Shown piece after piece: positions 1 to 7,094 of a DNA stretch of 10,333 nucleotides. Position 1 is the stretch's first letter. Each line of letters begins with the position of its first letter. The stretch is from the NCBI GenBank assembly GCA_036001225.1, contig DASYUM010000188.1, positions 1 through 10,333 of the forward strand. The letters are read 5' to 3'. Origin of the DNA: DASYUM01 sp036001225 (GTDB lineage Bacteria > Methylomirabilota > Methylomirabilia > Rokubacteriales > DASRDR01). Both the position numbers and the translations under genes were made by a program. The notes below the pieces were generated by a model. It worked only from the letters and a program-made list of their open reading frames with translations. It searched no databases and was not told where the DNA came from.

Positions 1-322
1 AGGTCGGCTGGAGCTGGAAGGAGGCCGAGATGGCGTAGGTGTAGGCGCCGATGGCGAAGAAGGCCGCGTAGCCGAGGTCGAGGAGGCCGGCGAAGCCGAC
101 CACGATGTTGAGGCCGAGGGCGAGCAGGACGTAGATGAACGCGTTGGCGGCCGCGTCGGCGTCGGCCGCGTTGGAGTCCACGAACGGAAAGGCGATGCCC
201 GCCGCCACCAGCAGCACCGCCCACACCTGACGGCGGCGGACGAGCGGCAGCGCCTGCCAGCGGGTCCGGACGGTCGCGCCGGCCCGCCAGGTCGCCCCAC
301 CGCCGGTCCGGCCGCGTCGCAC
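1..322 (-). CDS. livM: Branched-chain amino acid-type ABC transporter permease LivM, N-terminal part (cut by window edge)
   Basis: Inner-membrane permease of a HAAT-family (Liv-type) ABC importer; it would pair with LivH to form the channel. Only the first 107 codons are present, because the gene runs off the left edge. The start is a GTG lying three bases after the livH stop and in the same frame, with an AGAAGG-like Shine-Dalgarno inside the end of livH. After a basic N-terminus, a membrane segment (VWAVLLVAAGIAF) is followed by ALGLNIVVGFAGLLDLGYAA and FFAIGAYTYA, which match the conserved N-terminal region of LivM permeases (LNI-x-GxxGxxxLGxxxFxxIGAY). Codon use is like that of livH. A second in-frame GTG at VWAV is possible but would drop about 33 residues. 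The family is clear. The transported substrate cannot be read from this part. Confidence 0.9.
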   Translation of the reverse strand, partial: MRRGRTGGGATWRAGATVRTRWQALPLVRRRQVWAVLLVAAGIAFPFVDSNAADADAAANAFIYVLLALGLNIVVGFAGLLDLGYAAFFAIGAYTYAISASFQLQPT

Positions 323-325
323 GCC

Positions 326-1255
326 TCAGGCCTTCTGGGGCGTCTGGATGCCGAAGAGGCCGGTCGGCCGGAAGACGAGGACGGTGATGAGGATCGAAAA
401 GATGATCACGTCGGTCCAGCGCACCTCCAGGAGCTGGCCACCCAGCGACTGGACGAGGCCGATGATGATGGCACCCAGGACGGCCCCCGGAATGTTGCCG
501 ATGCCGCCGAGGACGGCCGACGTGAAAGCGCGCAGCCCGGTCGTGTAACCGATGTAGAAGCCGGTAAAGCCGTAGTAGAAGCCGAAGAACAGGCTCCCGG
601 CCCCGGCCAGCGCCGAGCCGAGGAAGAAGGTCAGGAGGATGATGCGGTCCACGTCCACGCCCATCATCTGGGCGGCGTCGGCGTCCTGGGCGGTGGCCCG
701 CATGGCCTTGCCGAGGGCCGTCCGCTGGACCAGGTAGTTGAGGCCCACCATCAGGGCCAGCCCGGCCACCGCCAGGAGGACTTGCCGGAAGGTGACCTCG
801 GCCTGGCCGATCGCCCACCGCTGGTCAGGGATGATCTCGGGGAAGGGCTGGGTCTGCGGCCCCCAGATCATGAGCACCAGGTTGATCAGGATGAAGGCCA
901 CGCCGATGGTCGTGATCATCGGCGCGGTGCCCGACACGCCGCGCATCGGGCGGAGGCAGAGTCGCTCGATCAGCACGCCCAGCACGCCGGTGGCGAGCAT
1001 GGTGAGCGCGAAGACGAAGACCAGGGTGACCACCAGCGGGAGGCCGGTGATCGCCTTCGACGAACCCGTGAACCCCATCAGGTTGAGGATGGTCAGCCCG
1101 ACGAAGGTCCCCGTCATGAACACGCTGAAGTGGGCGAAGTTGATCAGCTCGATGATGCCGTACACCATCGTGAAGCCGAGGGCGAGCAGCGCGTACATCA
1201 GGCCCAGGGCGAGCCCGTTGACGACCTGCTGGAGGAGGATCTCGAAGAGGGTCAT
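326..1255 (-). CDS. livH: Branched-chain amino acid-type ABC transporter permease LivH
   Basis: Integral inner-membrane permease subunit of a Liv-type ABC importer, 309 residues, the normal length for the family. It begins with the typical LivH front: an N-terminal helix and then the ALGLMYALLALGFTMVYGI stretch and the INFAH motif (about residues 16-42). Further hydrophobic segments lie around 75-98, 112-131, 158-175, 206-225 and 257-300. The cytoplasmic coupling-loop motif, LGKAMRATAQD followed by AAQMMGV (181-200), is where the ATPase subunits LivG/LivF would dock. The AFTSAVLGGIGNIPGAVLGA stretch (243-262) is also family-typical. It lies between livK (57-nt gap) and livM (3-nt gap), so the order is livK-livH-livM. 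The ATG has no visible Shine-Dalgarno: it is preceded by CCTCCC and by a very strong hairpin (1263-1300). The ATPase genes are not in view. Confidence 0.97.
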   Translation of the reverse strand: MTLFEILLQQVVNGLALGLMYALLALGFTMVYGIIELINFAHFSVFMTGTFVGLTILNLMGFTGSSKAITGLPLVVTLVFVFALTMLATGVLGVLIERLCLRPMRGVSGTAPMITTIGVAFILINLVLMIWGPQTQPFPEIIPDQRWAIGQAEVTFRQVLLAVAGLALMVGLNYLVQRTALGKAMRATAQDADAAQMMGVDVDRIILLTFFLGSALAGAGSLFFGFYYGFTGFYIGYTTGLRAFTSAVLGGIGNIPGAVLGAIIIGLVQSLGGQLLEVRWTDVIIFSILITVLVFRPTGLFGIQTPQKA

Positions 1256-1262
1256 GGGAGGA

Positions 1263-1300
1263 CGCCGGGCGGGCGGGTATGAGAGCCCGCCCGCCCGGCG
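1263..1300 (-). promoter_or_regulatory. Strong intercistronic hairpin between livK and livH
   Basis: A perfect 15-bp inverted repeat, arms 1263-1277 (CGCCGGGCGGGCGGG) and 1286-1300, with an 8-nt loop. It starts 12 nt past the livK stop and ends 7 nt before the livH ATG. No T-run follows on the transcribed strand, so it does not look like a full intrinsic terminator. Stable hairpins between a binding-protein gene and its permease genes are known to protect the upstream mRNA or to cause partial termination, giving more binding protein than permease. That role is inferred here. The hairpin also occupies the place where the livH Shine-Dalgarno would be. Confidence 0.75.
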
Positions 1301-1312
1301 CCGGACGTCCGC

Positions 1313-2524
1313 TTACTTCTCGGGCGCCACTCCGACGTACTTGAACTTCCCGTCCTTCACCTGGTAGAGGGCGACGGTCTTGGTCTTGATGTCGCCGTTC
1401 GCGTCGTACGAGATCGGACCCTGGAGAGTGCCCTTGAGGTCGGTCTTCTCCAGCGCCTCCCGGACCGCCGCTCGGGTCACCGGCTTCCCGGTCTTGGCCA
1501 CCCGACTCACGGCGTCGGCGATGACGAACACGCCGTTGTACGACGTGATCGCGTAGTTGGTCGGGTCGCGCTTGAACTTGGACTTGTACTTGTTGATCCA
1601 CTCCTGGGCCTTGGGATCGTCGAGCATGTCCGGCGAGGCGTTCGACGCCCACCAACCTTCGGCCGCTTCCTTGCCGGCCTGCTCCGGGAACGACAGGTCG
1701 TAGATGCCGTCGGAGCCGAGCTTGTGGACCTTGGGCATGATCTCGTACGCCTGGCGGGCCAGCTTCACCGCCGCCTGCTGGACGCCCCCGTAGTAGAGCG
1801 CGTCGGGGTTCATCCCCTTGACCTTGGTGAGGATCGTCTTGTAGTCGGCCTCCTTGGGGTTGAGCTGGTCGCGACCGAGCACCTTGATGCCGAGCTCCTT
1901 GGCCCGCCGGGTGAACGAGTCGGCGATCCCCACCCCGAAGGCGCCGCCGTCATCCACGACGTACACGCTCTTCACCTTCAGTTTGTGGAAGGCATGGTTG
2001 GCCATGTTGGGGCCCTGGTAGGCGTCGGTCGTCACGTTCCGGAAGTAGACGGCCTTGCCCTTGGGCCGGTACTGGTCCTTGAACTTGGGGTCGGTGATGT
2101 CGGGGTTGGTCGAGCTGGGGGTGACGGTGGCCATGTCGGCTTCGCTCAGGATCGGCGAGATGGCCTTCCCCTCACCGCTCATGATGGGCCCGACGGCCGC
2201 CACCACCAGGTTGTCGGCGATGAACTTCTTGTAGTTGGTCGCCGCCTGGGCGGGGTCGTACTGGCCCGCCGCCGGCGTGGCGCTGTCGAAGACGACCGCC
2301 TCGAACGTGTAGCCGCCGGCGCCGCCCTTCTGGTTGACCTCCTCGACCGCCATCTGGATTCCCTTCAGCATGGCGTCGGCGGAGTCGGCGTCGGCCCCGG
2401 TGATGGGGAACGATACGCCGATCTTGAGCACCTTCTGCTGCGCGACCCCGCCGCCGGGCCAGCCGAGGAACAGCCCCAGCGCCAGTAGCAGGGCCACGGA
2501 CGGAACCATCAGCCTGAGCCTCAT
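1313..2524 (-). CDS. livK: Liv-type ABC transporter substrate-binding protein (periplasmic)
   Basis: Exported substrate-binding protein, type I periplasmic fold, 403 residues. It would capture the ligand outside the inner membrane and deliver it to LivH/LivM. A Sec signal peptide is visible: basic MRLR, a hydrophobic stretch at about 8-21, and probable cleavage after GVA at residue 28. There is no lipobox cysteine, so it should be soluble rather than a lipoprotein. The mature protein opens with KIGVSFPITG (34-43), the family's first beta strand, followed by a helix with the VEEVNQKGG motif. Later family-like blocks are VVAAVGPIMSGEGKAISPIL, YVVDDGGAFGVG and the C-terminal TNYAITSYNGVFVIADAV. 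The start is fixed by GGAGG at 2533-2537, 8 nt before the ATG. Closest families are branched-chain amino acid or amide/urea binding proteins. The ligand cannot be fixed by eye. It is the first gene of livK-livH-livM. Confidence 0.95.
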   Translation of the reverse strand: MRLRLMVPSVALLLALGLFLGWPGGGVAQQKVLKIGVSFPITGADADSADAMLKGIQMAVEEVNQKGGAGGYTFEAVVFDSATPAAGQYDPAQAATNYKKFIADNLVVAAVGPIMSGEGKAISPILSEADMATVTPSSTNPDITDPKFKDQYRPKGKAVYFRNVTTDAYQGPNMANHAFHKLKVKSVYVVDDGGAFGVGIADSFTRRAKELGIKVLGRDQLNPKEADYKTILTKVKGMNPDALYYGGVQQAAVKLARQAYEIMPKVHKLGSDGIYDLSFPEQAGKEAAEGWWASNASPDMLDDPKAQEWINKYKSKFKRDPTNYAITSYNGVFVIADAVSRVAKTGKPVTRAAVREALEKTDLKGTLQGPISYDANGDIKTKTVALYQVKDGKFKYVGVAPEK

Positions 2525-2587
2525 CGCGTGAACCTCCGGGTTGAAGAGAAACGGGTCATCGCGTCCACGTGGCGAATCCGAACCTGG

Positions 2588-2610
2588 CGGGGGTAACCCC
2601 CTGACCCCCG
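2588..2610 (-). promoter_or_regulatory. Mutually exclusive G5/C5 hairpins in the livK leader
   Basis: On the transcribed strand the order is G5, TCA, G5, TTA, C5. The single C-run (plus-strand G-run 2589-2593) can pair with either G-run (plus-strand C-runs 2597-2601 and 2605-2609), giving two alternative stems of 5-6 bp. It lies 64 nt or more upstream of the livK ATG. The pairing is visible; any regulatory meaning is conjecture. Confidence 0.3.
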
Positions 2611-2694
2611 ATCACCTCCCCTCGCCGTTGCAACAGTGTGGCGACCTGGACGGTTCCCTCGAGTGGGGGAGCCCCGGGTGGGACGAGTGCCGCT

Positions 2695-2724
2695 ATTCTG
2701 GGGCGGGCGGCGGCCGAAAATCAA
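2695..2724 (-). promoter_or_regulatory. Candidate sigma70-like promoter for the livKHM operon
   Basis: Reading the minus strand, TTGATT (plus 2719-2724) and CAGAAT (plus 2695-2700) are separated by 18 nt; each matches four of six consensus bases. It would give a leader of about 160 nt before livK. The 248-bp gap between livK and the upstream gene (2525-2772) is the longest on this strand in the window, which fits a transcription start here. I found no convincing terminator for the gene ending at 2773. The match is weak in such GC-rich DNA. Confidence 0.25.
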
Positions 2725-2772
2725 GGCCGGGTGGGTGGACCAGGGGAAGTCGCGATCGGGACGGTCGGCGGG

Positions 2773-3591
2773 CTAGTTGCGCTCGGCGGCGTTACTGCAC
2801 TCGGCAATCACATAGGCGCCGCTGGAGGTGGACGTCGTCCGCGTCTCCCCCTCGAGCAGGATCTCGCAGGTGACCGACCCGGTGGTGCCCTGGTTCTGGG
2901 CCGAGACATAGAGAAAGCTTCCGCCCTTGGCGTCGAACGACGTCTCCCAGGGGATGCGGACGCTGGTCTGGACGGTGCCGCCCTCGGCGTTCCGGTAGGT
3001 GAGCTTGGCGGCGCCCGCGTTGCCCGTCACCTTGTAGGTTACCTTGTACGTGAACTCGCCGCGCCCCCCCGGCCGGACGACCTGGGGCGGCGGCGGGGCG
3101 GGGGCGGGCGGCGGGGCGGCCGCTGGGGGAGGCGCAAGGGGCGGCGGCGCCGCCGTCGGCTCGCCGAGGCTCCTGGCGACCTCGTCGAGGACGGCGATCT
3201 CCACCGTCTGGTCCGTGGCCGCGAGCGGCTTCCGGTTCGTCATCCACAGGATGCGCTCTTCCCGGTAGAGCTCGCGCTCGATGGCGACCGCGGTGCGGGA
3301 CGGGCCGCTCGAGGTCAGGGTGAGGCGAAGCTTGTGGCGGGAGCCCTCGCCGTAGACGCCGAAGTCCTTGAACTCCACGCCCCGGGAGTCGGTGAGGATC
3401 CAGCCCGCGTTCTTGTCCTTCTGGTCGATGCTCCAGTCGAATCGCTTCAGCGCCGCTTCCACGGCGCCCCACGTCCGGTCGAACGAGGCCGCGAACGTCC
3501 GGGTGACCGACTGCGGGGCCTGGGCCGACAGCGCGCTGGGCCCCATGAGCAGGAAGGCGAGCGCCAGGACCGAGGCGATTCTTCGCGCCAT
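2773..3591 (-). CDS. Exported protein: BamC-like N-terminal region, Pro-rich linker, MmpS-like C-terminal domain
   Basis: A 272-residue exported protein of unknown function. A Sec signal peptide (MARRIASVLALAFLLMGPSA, cleavage near ALSAQA, about residue 25) has no lipobox. Residues 28-143 contain FDRTWGAVEAALKRFDWSID then GWILTDSR, the pattern of BamC/NlpB-like alpha-beta domains. Residues 147-175 are almost only Pro and Ala, a flexible linker. Residues 179-267 (EFTYKVTYKVTG, AKLTYRNAEGGT, IPWETSFDAKGGSFLYVSAQ, then Cys242 and Cys265) closely resemble the extracytoplasmic domain of mycobacterial MmpS proteins, accessory proteins of MmpL lipid transporters; the two cysteines are placed as for a disulfide. 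The start is the ATG 13 nt after the hemG stop. A longer reading from 3720 would overlap hemG and bury the signal peptide. It is probably the last gene of the heme operon. The Shine-Dalgarno is poor, so translation may be coupled to hemG. Domain calls are by eye. Confidence 0.85.
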   Translation of the reverse strand: MARRIASVLALAFLLMGPSALSAQAPQSVTRTFAASFDRTWGAVEAALKRFDWSIDQKDKNAGWILTDSRGVEFKDFGVYGEGSRHKLRLTLTSSGPSRTAVAIERELYREERILWMTNRKPLAATDQTVEIAVLDEVARSLGEPTAAPPPLAPPPAAAPPPAPAPPPPQVVRPGGRGEFTYKVTYKVTGNAGAAKLTYRNAEGGTVQTSVRIPWETSFDAKGGSFLYVSAQNQGTTGSVTCEILLEGETRTTSTSSGAYVIAECSNAAERN

Positions 3592-3604
3592 CGTGCCGCC
3601 GACT

Positions 3605-5065
3605 CTACGAGCCGGGGACAGGCGTGTCAAGCGGCCGGGCGGCGCGGGCGCCGACCGCGGCGAGCAGCCGCTCCGCCGCCTCTTCCCCCGACCGCACGCA
3701 GTCGGCGATGCCGACCCCACGGTAGGCGGCCCCCGCCAGCTCGAGCCCCGGCCGCGCGGCCAGCTGTCGCTCGATCGCGGCGACGCGCTCGACGTGCCCG
3801 ATTTCGTACTGGGGCATGGCCACGGGATGCCGGGCGACCCGGCTCAGGCAGGGGGGGCCGGTGATCCCGAGGAGTGCCGCCAGGTCCGCGTGGGCCAGGC
3901 GAACCATCGCGGCGTCGTCGCGCGAGAGGACCTCCGGCTGGCGGGCGCCGCCCAGGAAGACCCGGAGCAGCGCGTAGCCCGCCGGGGCCCGTCCCGGGTA
4001 CTTGACGCTGGAGAACGTGCAGGCCAGCACGGCTTGGGCCTCGCCGCGGGGCACCACGAACCCGAAGCCGTCGAGCGGGTGGCGGATGGCGGCCCGCGGA
4101 TAGGCGAGCGTGACGGTCGCCGACGAGGCGTAGGGGATCGCCGCGAGCAGCCGGCCGAGGTCGGGGTCGGCATCCCGCACCAGCCCGGCCATCGTGGGCG
4201 CCTCGCCGGCCAGGATCACGCCGTCGGCGGCCAGGGCGGTGCCGTCGGCGAGCCCGATCCGCCACGGGGCCTCCCCGCTCCCGCGCGCGACCCCCGCGAC
4301 CCGGGCGCCGAGTCGGATGCGCTCCCGCGGGAGCCGGAGGGCCAGCGCGTCCACCAGCTCGCCCATCCCGCCGACCAAGGTGACGAAGAGGCTCCAGCGG
4401 GCGCCGCTGGCGCCACCCCGCTCCCGCGGGCTCGCACTCCGGCGGAGGCCGAGGATCAGGCTCCGGTGCTCGCGCTCGAGGGCCAGGAAGCGCGGCATCG
4501 TCGCCGCCAGGCTCAGCCGCGCCGGATCCGCCGTGTAAATGCCTCCCACCAGCGGCTCGGCGACGCGCTCGAGCGCTTCCCGCCCGAGGCGCCGGGCCAC
4601 GAAGCCGGCCAGGCTCTCGTCCCCGTCCGCGGTCCGGCGCGGCAGCACGAGGTCGAGCGCCATCCGGAGCTTGCCGCGCCAGGAGAAGAGGGAGGAGCCG
4701 AGGAACGGCCAGAGGCGGGCCGGGGCCAGCAACAGGAAGCCCTCGGGGAGCGGGTGGAGACGCCCGCGGTGGACGACGTAGGTGCGACGAAAGCGGTCGT
4801 CGGTCCGGCAGAGCCGCGCGCCGAGCCCGATGCGCTCGGCCAGGGCGAGCGCCCAGGGCTTTTCGGACAGGAAGGAGTCGGGGCCGGACTCGATGAGGAA
4901 CCCGTCGGCACGCTCGGTGTGAATGGTGCCGCCGAGTCGCTCGCGGGCTTCCAGCAGCGTCAGGTCGAACGCGCCATCGCGCTCGCGCCCCAACTCGACG
5001 AGGCGATGGGCCGCGGCCAGGCCGGTGATGCCCCCGCCGACGACGACGAGGTGCAGCGGCCTCAG
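3605..5065 (-). CDS. hemG: Protoporphyrinogen/coproporphyrinogen oxidase, FAD-dependent (HemG/HemY type)
   Basis: Oxygen-dependent flavoenzyme that removes six electrons from protoporphyrinogen IX (or coproporphyrinogen III in the coproporphyrin route). About 486 residues, a normal length. The FAD-binding GxGxxG is GGGITG (residues 10-15, within VVVGGGITGLAAAHRL), the ribose-binding acid is Glu39 (LLEARERLGG), and IESGPDSF follows. The C-terminus has the second FAD motif, GAAYRGVGIADCVRSG. The start is unusual: upstream of the GxGxxG motif the frame has no ATG, GTG or TTG, and an in-frame TAG lies just beyond. The first usual start codon (TTG at 4993) would remove the FAD motif. I therefore take the CTG at 5063-5065, which overlaps the hemH stop as CTGA; the CTG at 5054-5056 is an alternative. 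A G7 run (C7 on plus, 5073-5079) sits just upstream and may be a weak ribosome-binding site, a slippage site or an assembly error. Also called hemY, pgoX or cgoX. Confidence 0.93.
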   Translation of the reverse strand: MRPLHLVVVGGGITGLAAAHRLVELGRERDGAFDLTLLEARERLGGTIHTERADGFLIESGPDSFLSEKPWALALAERIGLGARLCRTDDRFRRTYVVHRGRLHPLPEGFLLLAPARLWPFLGSSLFSWRGKLRMALDLVLPRRTADGDESLAGFVARRLGREALERVAEPLVGGIYTADPARLSLAATMPRFLALEREHRSLILGLRRSASPRERGGASGARWSLFVTLVGGMGELVDALALRLPRERIRLGARVAGVARGSGEAPWRIGLADGTALAADGVILAGEAPTMAGLVRDADPDLGRLLAAIPYASSATVTLAYPRAAIRHPLDGFGFVVPRGEAQAVLACTFSSVKYPGRAPAGYALLRVFLGGARQPEVLSRDDAAMVRLAHADLAALLGITGPPCLSRVARHPVAMPQYEIGHVERVAAIERQLAARPGLELAGAAYRGVGIADCVRSGEEAAERLLAAVGARAARPLDTPVPGS

Positions 5066-6006
5066 CGGTGCGCCCCCCCGCTATCGAGGGCCGCCCGGAC
5101 GCGATCGGCGAGCATCCCGATGAAGGCGGGGTGGTCGCCGACGGTACCGGCGCGGTGGAAGCCGAGGCCGCACGCTGCCGCAATCGCCCGCACCTCGACG
5201 TCGAGGTCGTACAGCACCTCCACGTGGTCGCAGACGAAGCCGATCGGCGCCGCCACGACGTGGCGGGCGCCGGCGGCCGCGAGGCGGCGGACCTCGTCTC
5301 CGACCTCCGGCTCGAGCCACGGGTCCTCGGGCCGGCCGCTCCGGCTCTGGTAGGCGACCGACCAGCGCGCGAGGCCGAGCCGGCCGGCGACGAGGCGCGC
5401 GGACTCGGCGACCTGCGCGACGTAGGGCGAGGCCTCGGCCATCGCGACCGGGACGCTGTGGGCGGTGAAGACCACCGGCGTCGCGGGCCGCGCCGGCGCC
5501 GGCACCGCCTCCAGCGCCGCGGCTACCCGATCGGCCGTCGCCTCGATGAAACCCGGCTCGGCGTGCCATTCCGGCGTGTAGCGCATCGCGGGGGCGGCCG
5601 GCCCGAGTCGGGCCCGCGCCTCGACCACATGGGCTTGGTAGCGCGCCCACGAGGCCTCGGTCTGGTGGGCGGACAGGATGATCCCCAGGACCTCACCCAC
5701 GCCGCCGGCGGCCATCGCCGCCAGGGTCTGGTCGAGAAAAGGGGTCCAGTGGCGCATGCCGACGTAGATGGGCAGGGCCACGCCGCTGGCGCGCAGCCGT
5801 GCCCGCAGCGCGTCGGCCTGCCGGAACGTCCATTCGTTGAGCGGGGAGCGCCCGCCGATCCGCTCGTAGTGGCGCGCCACTTCCTCCAGGCGCGCCGGCG
5901 GGGTCGGCCGCCCCCGCGTGACGTGGGCCAGGAACGGCCGGATGTCGTCGGGCTTCTCGGGCCCCCCGAAGGCGATCAGGAGGACGGCGTCGATCGGCGC
6001 GGCCAC
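5062..6006 (-). CDS. hemH: Ferrochelatase (protoporphyrin or coproporphyrin ferrochelatase)
   Basis: Cytosolic or membrane-associated enzyme that inserts Fe(II) into a porphyrin. It is 314 residues, close to the roughly 310 of the Bacillus enzyme. Landmarks are LLIAFGGPEKPDDI near the N-terminus, RGRPTP and RYERIGG-like HYERIGGRSPL (46-55), VGMRHWTPF (82-90), the metal-site histidine His183 in FTAHSVP, and the catalytic acid Glu263 in GFVCDHVEVLYDLDVE. This is the short type without a C-terminal membrane anchor. The GTG start at 6004-6006 is forced: an in-frame TAG, the hemE stop, lies nine bases upstream. The only Shine-Dalgarno, GGAGG, touches the GTG with no spacer, so initiation probably depends on ribosomes finishing hemE. 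The 3' end overlaps the proposed hemG CTG start. Whether the substrate is protoporphyrin IX or coproporphyrin III depends on the pathway branch, which this window does not show. Confidence 0.96.
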   Translation of the reverse strand: MAAPIDAVLLIAFGGPEKPDDIRPFLAHVTRGRPTPPARLEEVARHYERIGGRSPLNEWTFRQADALRARLRASGVALPIYVGMRHWTPFLDQTLAAMAAGGVGEVLGIILSAHQTEASWARYQAHVVEARARLGPAAPAMRYTPEWHAEPGFIEATADRVAAALEAVPAPARPATPVVFTAHSVPVAMAEASPYVAQVAESARLVAGRLGLARWSVAYQSRSGRPEDPWLEPEVGDEVRRLAAAGARHVVAAPIGFVCDHVEVLYDLDVEVRAIAAACGLGFHRAGTVGDHPAFIGMLADRVRAALDSGGAHR

Positions 6007-6015
6007 CCTCCGAGT

Positions 6016-7038
6016 CTACCGCGCGGAGAGTTCGTGGACGGCTTGAACCATCGCTACCACGTGCTCAACGGGGGTGTCGGGAAGGACGCCGTGGCCGAGA
6101 TTGAAGATGTGCCCGGGCCGCCCGCCGGCCCGGGCGAGGATCGCCTGGACCCGACGCCGGATCTCGGCCGGCGACGCCAGGAGCGCGGCCGGGTCGAGGT
6201 TGCCCTGCACGGCGACGTCGGGACCCAATCGCGTCCAGGCCTCGCCGAGGTCCACGCGCCAGTCGAGGCCGATCACGGCGCCGCCGGCCGATCGCATCGC
6301 CTCCAGCAGGCCGGCGGTGCCAGTGCCGAAGTGGATGACGGGGACGCCAGCGGGAAGGGCGCGGATCACCGCCTGGGTGTGGGGGAGCACGAACGCCCGG
6401 TAGTCGTCGGGGGCCAGGGTGCCGACCCAGGAGTCGAAGAGCTGGACGGCCTGAGCGCCGGCCGCGATCTGACCGTTCAGATAGCGGGCCATCGTCCGGG
6501 CCAGCATTTCCAGCAGCGCGTGCCAGGCCCCGGCGTCCGCGTACATGAGGCGCTTGGTCCGCAGATAATCGCGGGAGGCACCCCCTTCGATCAGGTACGA
6601 GGCGACGGTGAAGGGCGCCCCCGCGAAGCCGATCAATGGCACTCGCTCCCCCAGCGCCGCCCGCGCGCGCCGGACAGTCTCGAAGACGAAGGGGACCGTG
6701 TCAACGGGGTCCGCCTCGGCGAGCCGCTTCACGTCGGCGGTGGAGCGGATCGGGCGGTGGATCAGCGGCCCTTCGCCCGACGCGAACTCGAGTCCCACGC
6801 CCATCGGCTCCACGACGAGGAGGATGTCGGCGAAGAGGATCGCCGCGTCCACGCCCAGCCGCTCGACCGGCAGCACCGTGACCTCGGCGGCCGCCTCCGG
6901 TGTCTTGCAGAGGTCGAGGAAGCCGAGCCGGCTGCGGATCGCCCGGTACTCCGGGAGGTAGCGGCCGGCCTGCCGCATGAGCCAGACCGGCGTGAAGCCG
7001 GTTGGCCGGCGCTGACAGGCGGCCAGGAACGGGTGCAC
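6016..7038 (-). CDS. hemE: Uroporphyrinogen decarboxylase
   Basis: Cytosolic enzyme that decarboxylates the four acetate side chains of uroporphyrinogen III to give coproporphyrinogen III. It has 340 residues, the usual bacterial length. The two family signatures are present: PVWLMRQAGRYLPEYR (17-32) and GFAGAPFTVASYLIEG (137-152). Residues matching the known active site of the human enzyme are Arg22 and Arg26, Asp71 (FADIL), Tyr148, Ser203 (LFDSW) and His316 (NLGHGVLPDTP). The start is a GTG with a strong GAGGAGG (plus 7045-7051) six bases upstream. It is the first gene of hemE-hemH-hemG; the hemE stop and hemH start are nine bases apart and in the same frame. A candidate promoter at 7159-7187 and a leader hairpin at 7112-7141 lie upstream. 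Nothing is odd in the coding sequence. Confidence 0.98.
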   Translation of the reverse strand: MHPFLAACQRRPTGFTPVWLMRQAGRYLPEYRAIRSRLGFLDLCKTPEAAAEVTVLPVERLGVDAAILFADILLVVEPMGVGLEFASGEGPLIHRPIRSTADVKRLAEADPVDTVPFVFETVRRARAALGERVPLIGFAGAPFTVASYLIEGGASRDYLRTKRLMYADAGAWHALLEMLARTMARYLNGQIAAGAQAVQLFDSWVGTLAPDDYRAFVLPHTQAVIRALPAGVPVIHFGTGTAGLLEAMRSAGGAVIGLDWRVDLGEAWTRLGPDVAVQGNLDPAALLASPAEIRRRVQAILARAGGRPGHIFNLGHGVLPDTPVEHVVAMVQAVHELSAR

Positions 7039-7094
7039 GGGGAGCCTCCTCGGGGCGCGTGGCGCGGGCAGGAATCGACGGGGCGCGGTGGTCG

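Noticed and set aside
2588..2640. G-quadruplex in the livK leader
   Set aside because: Only three runs of four or more G occur close together on the minus strand, and one C5 run competes for pairing.
3592..3720. N-terminal extension of the MmpS-like protein to 3720
   Set aside because: It would overlap the end of hemG and place 43 basic residues before a clear signal peptide; the ATG at 3591 is the natural start.
4991..4993. TTG as the start of hemG
   Set aside because: It would remove the VVVGGGITGL FAD-binding motif that is present in frame just upstream.
3368..5353. A 661-codon plus-strand frame opposite hemG
   Set aside because: Low-complexity Arg/Gly/Pro/Glu composition and antisense to a protein with intact FAD motifs.
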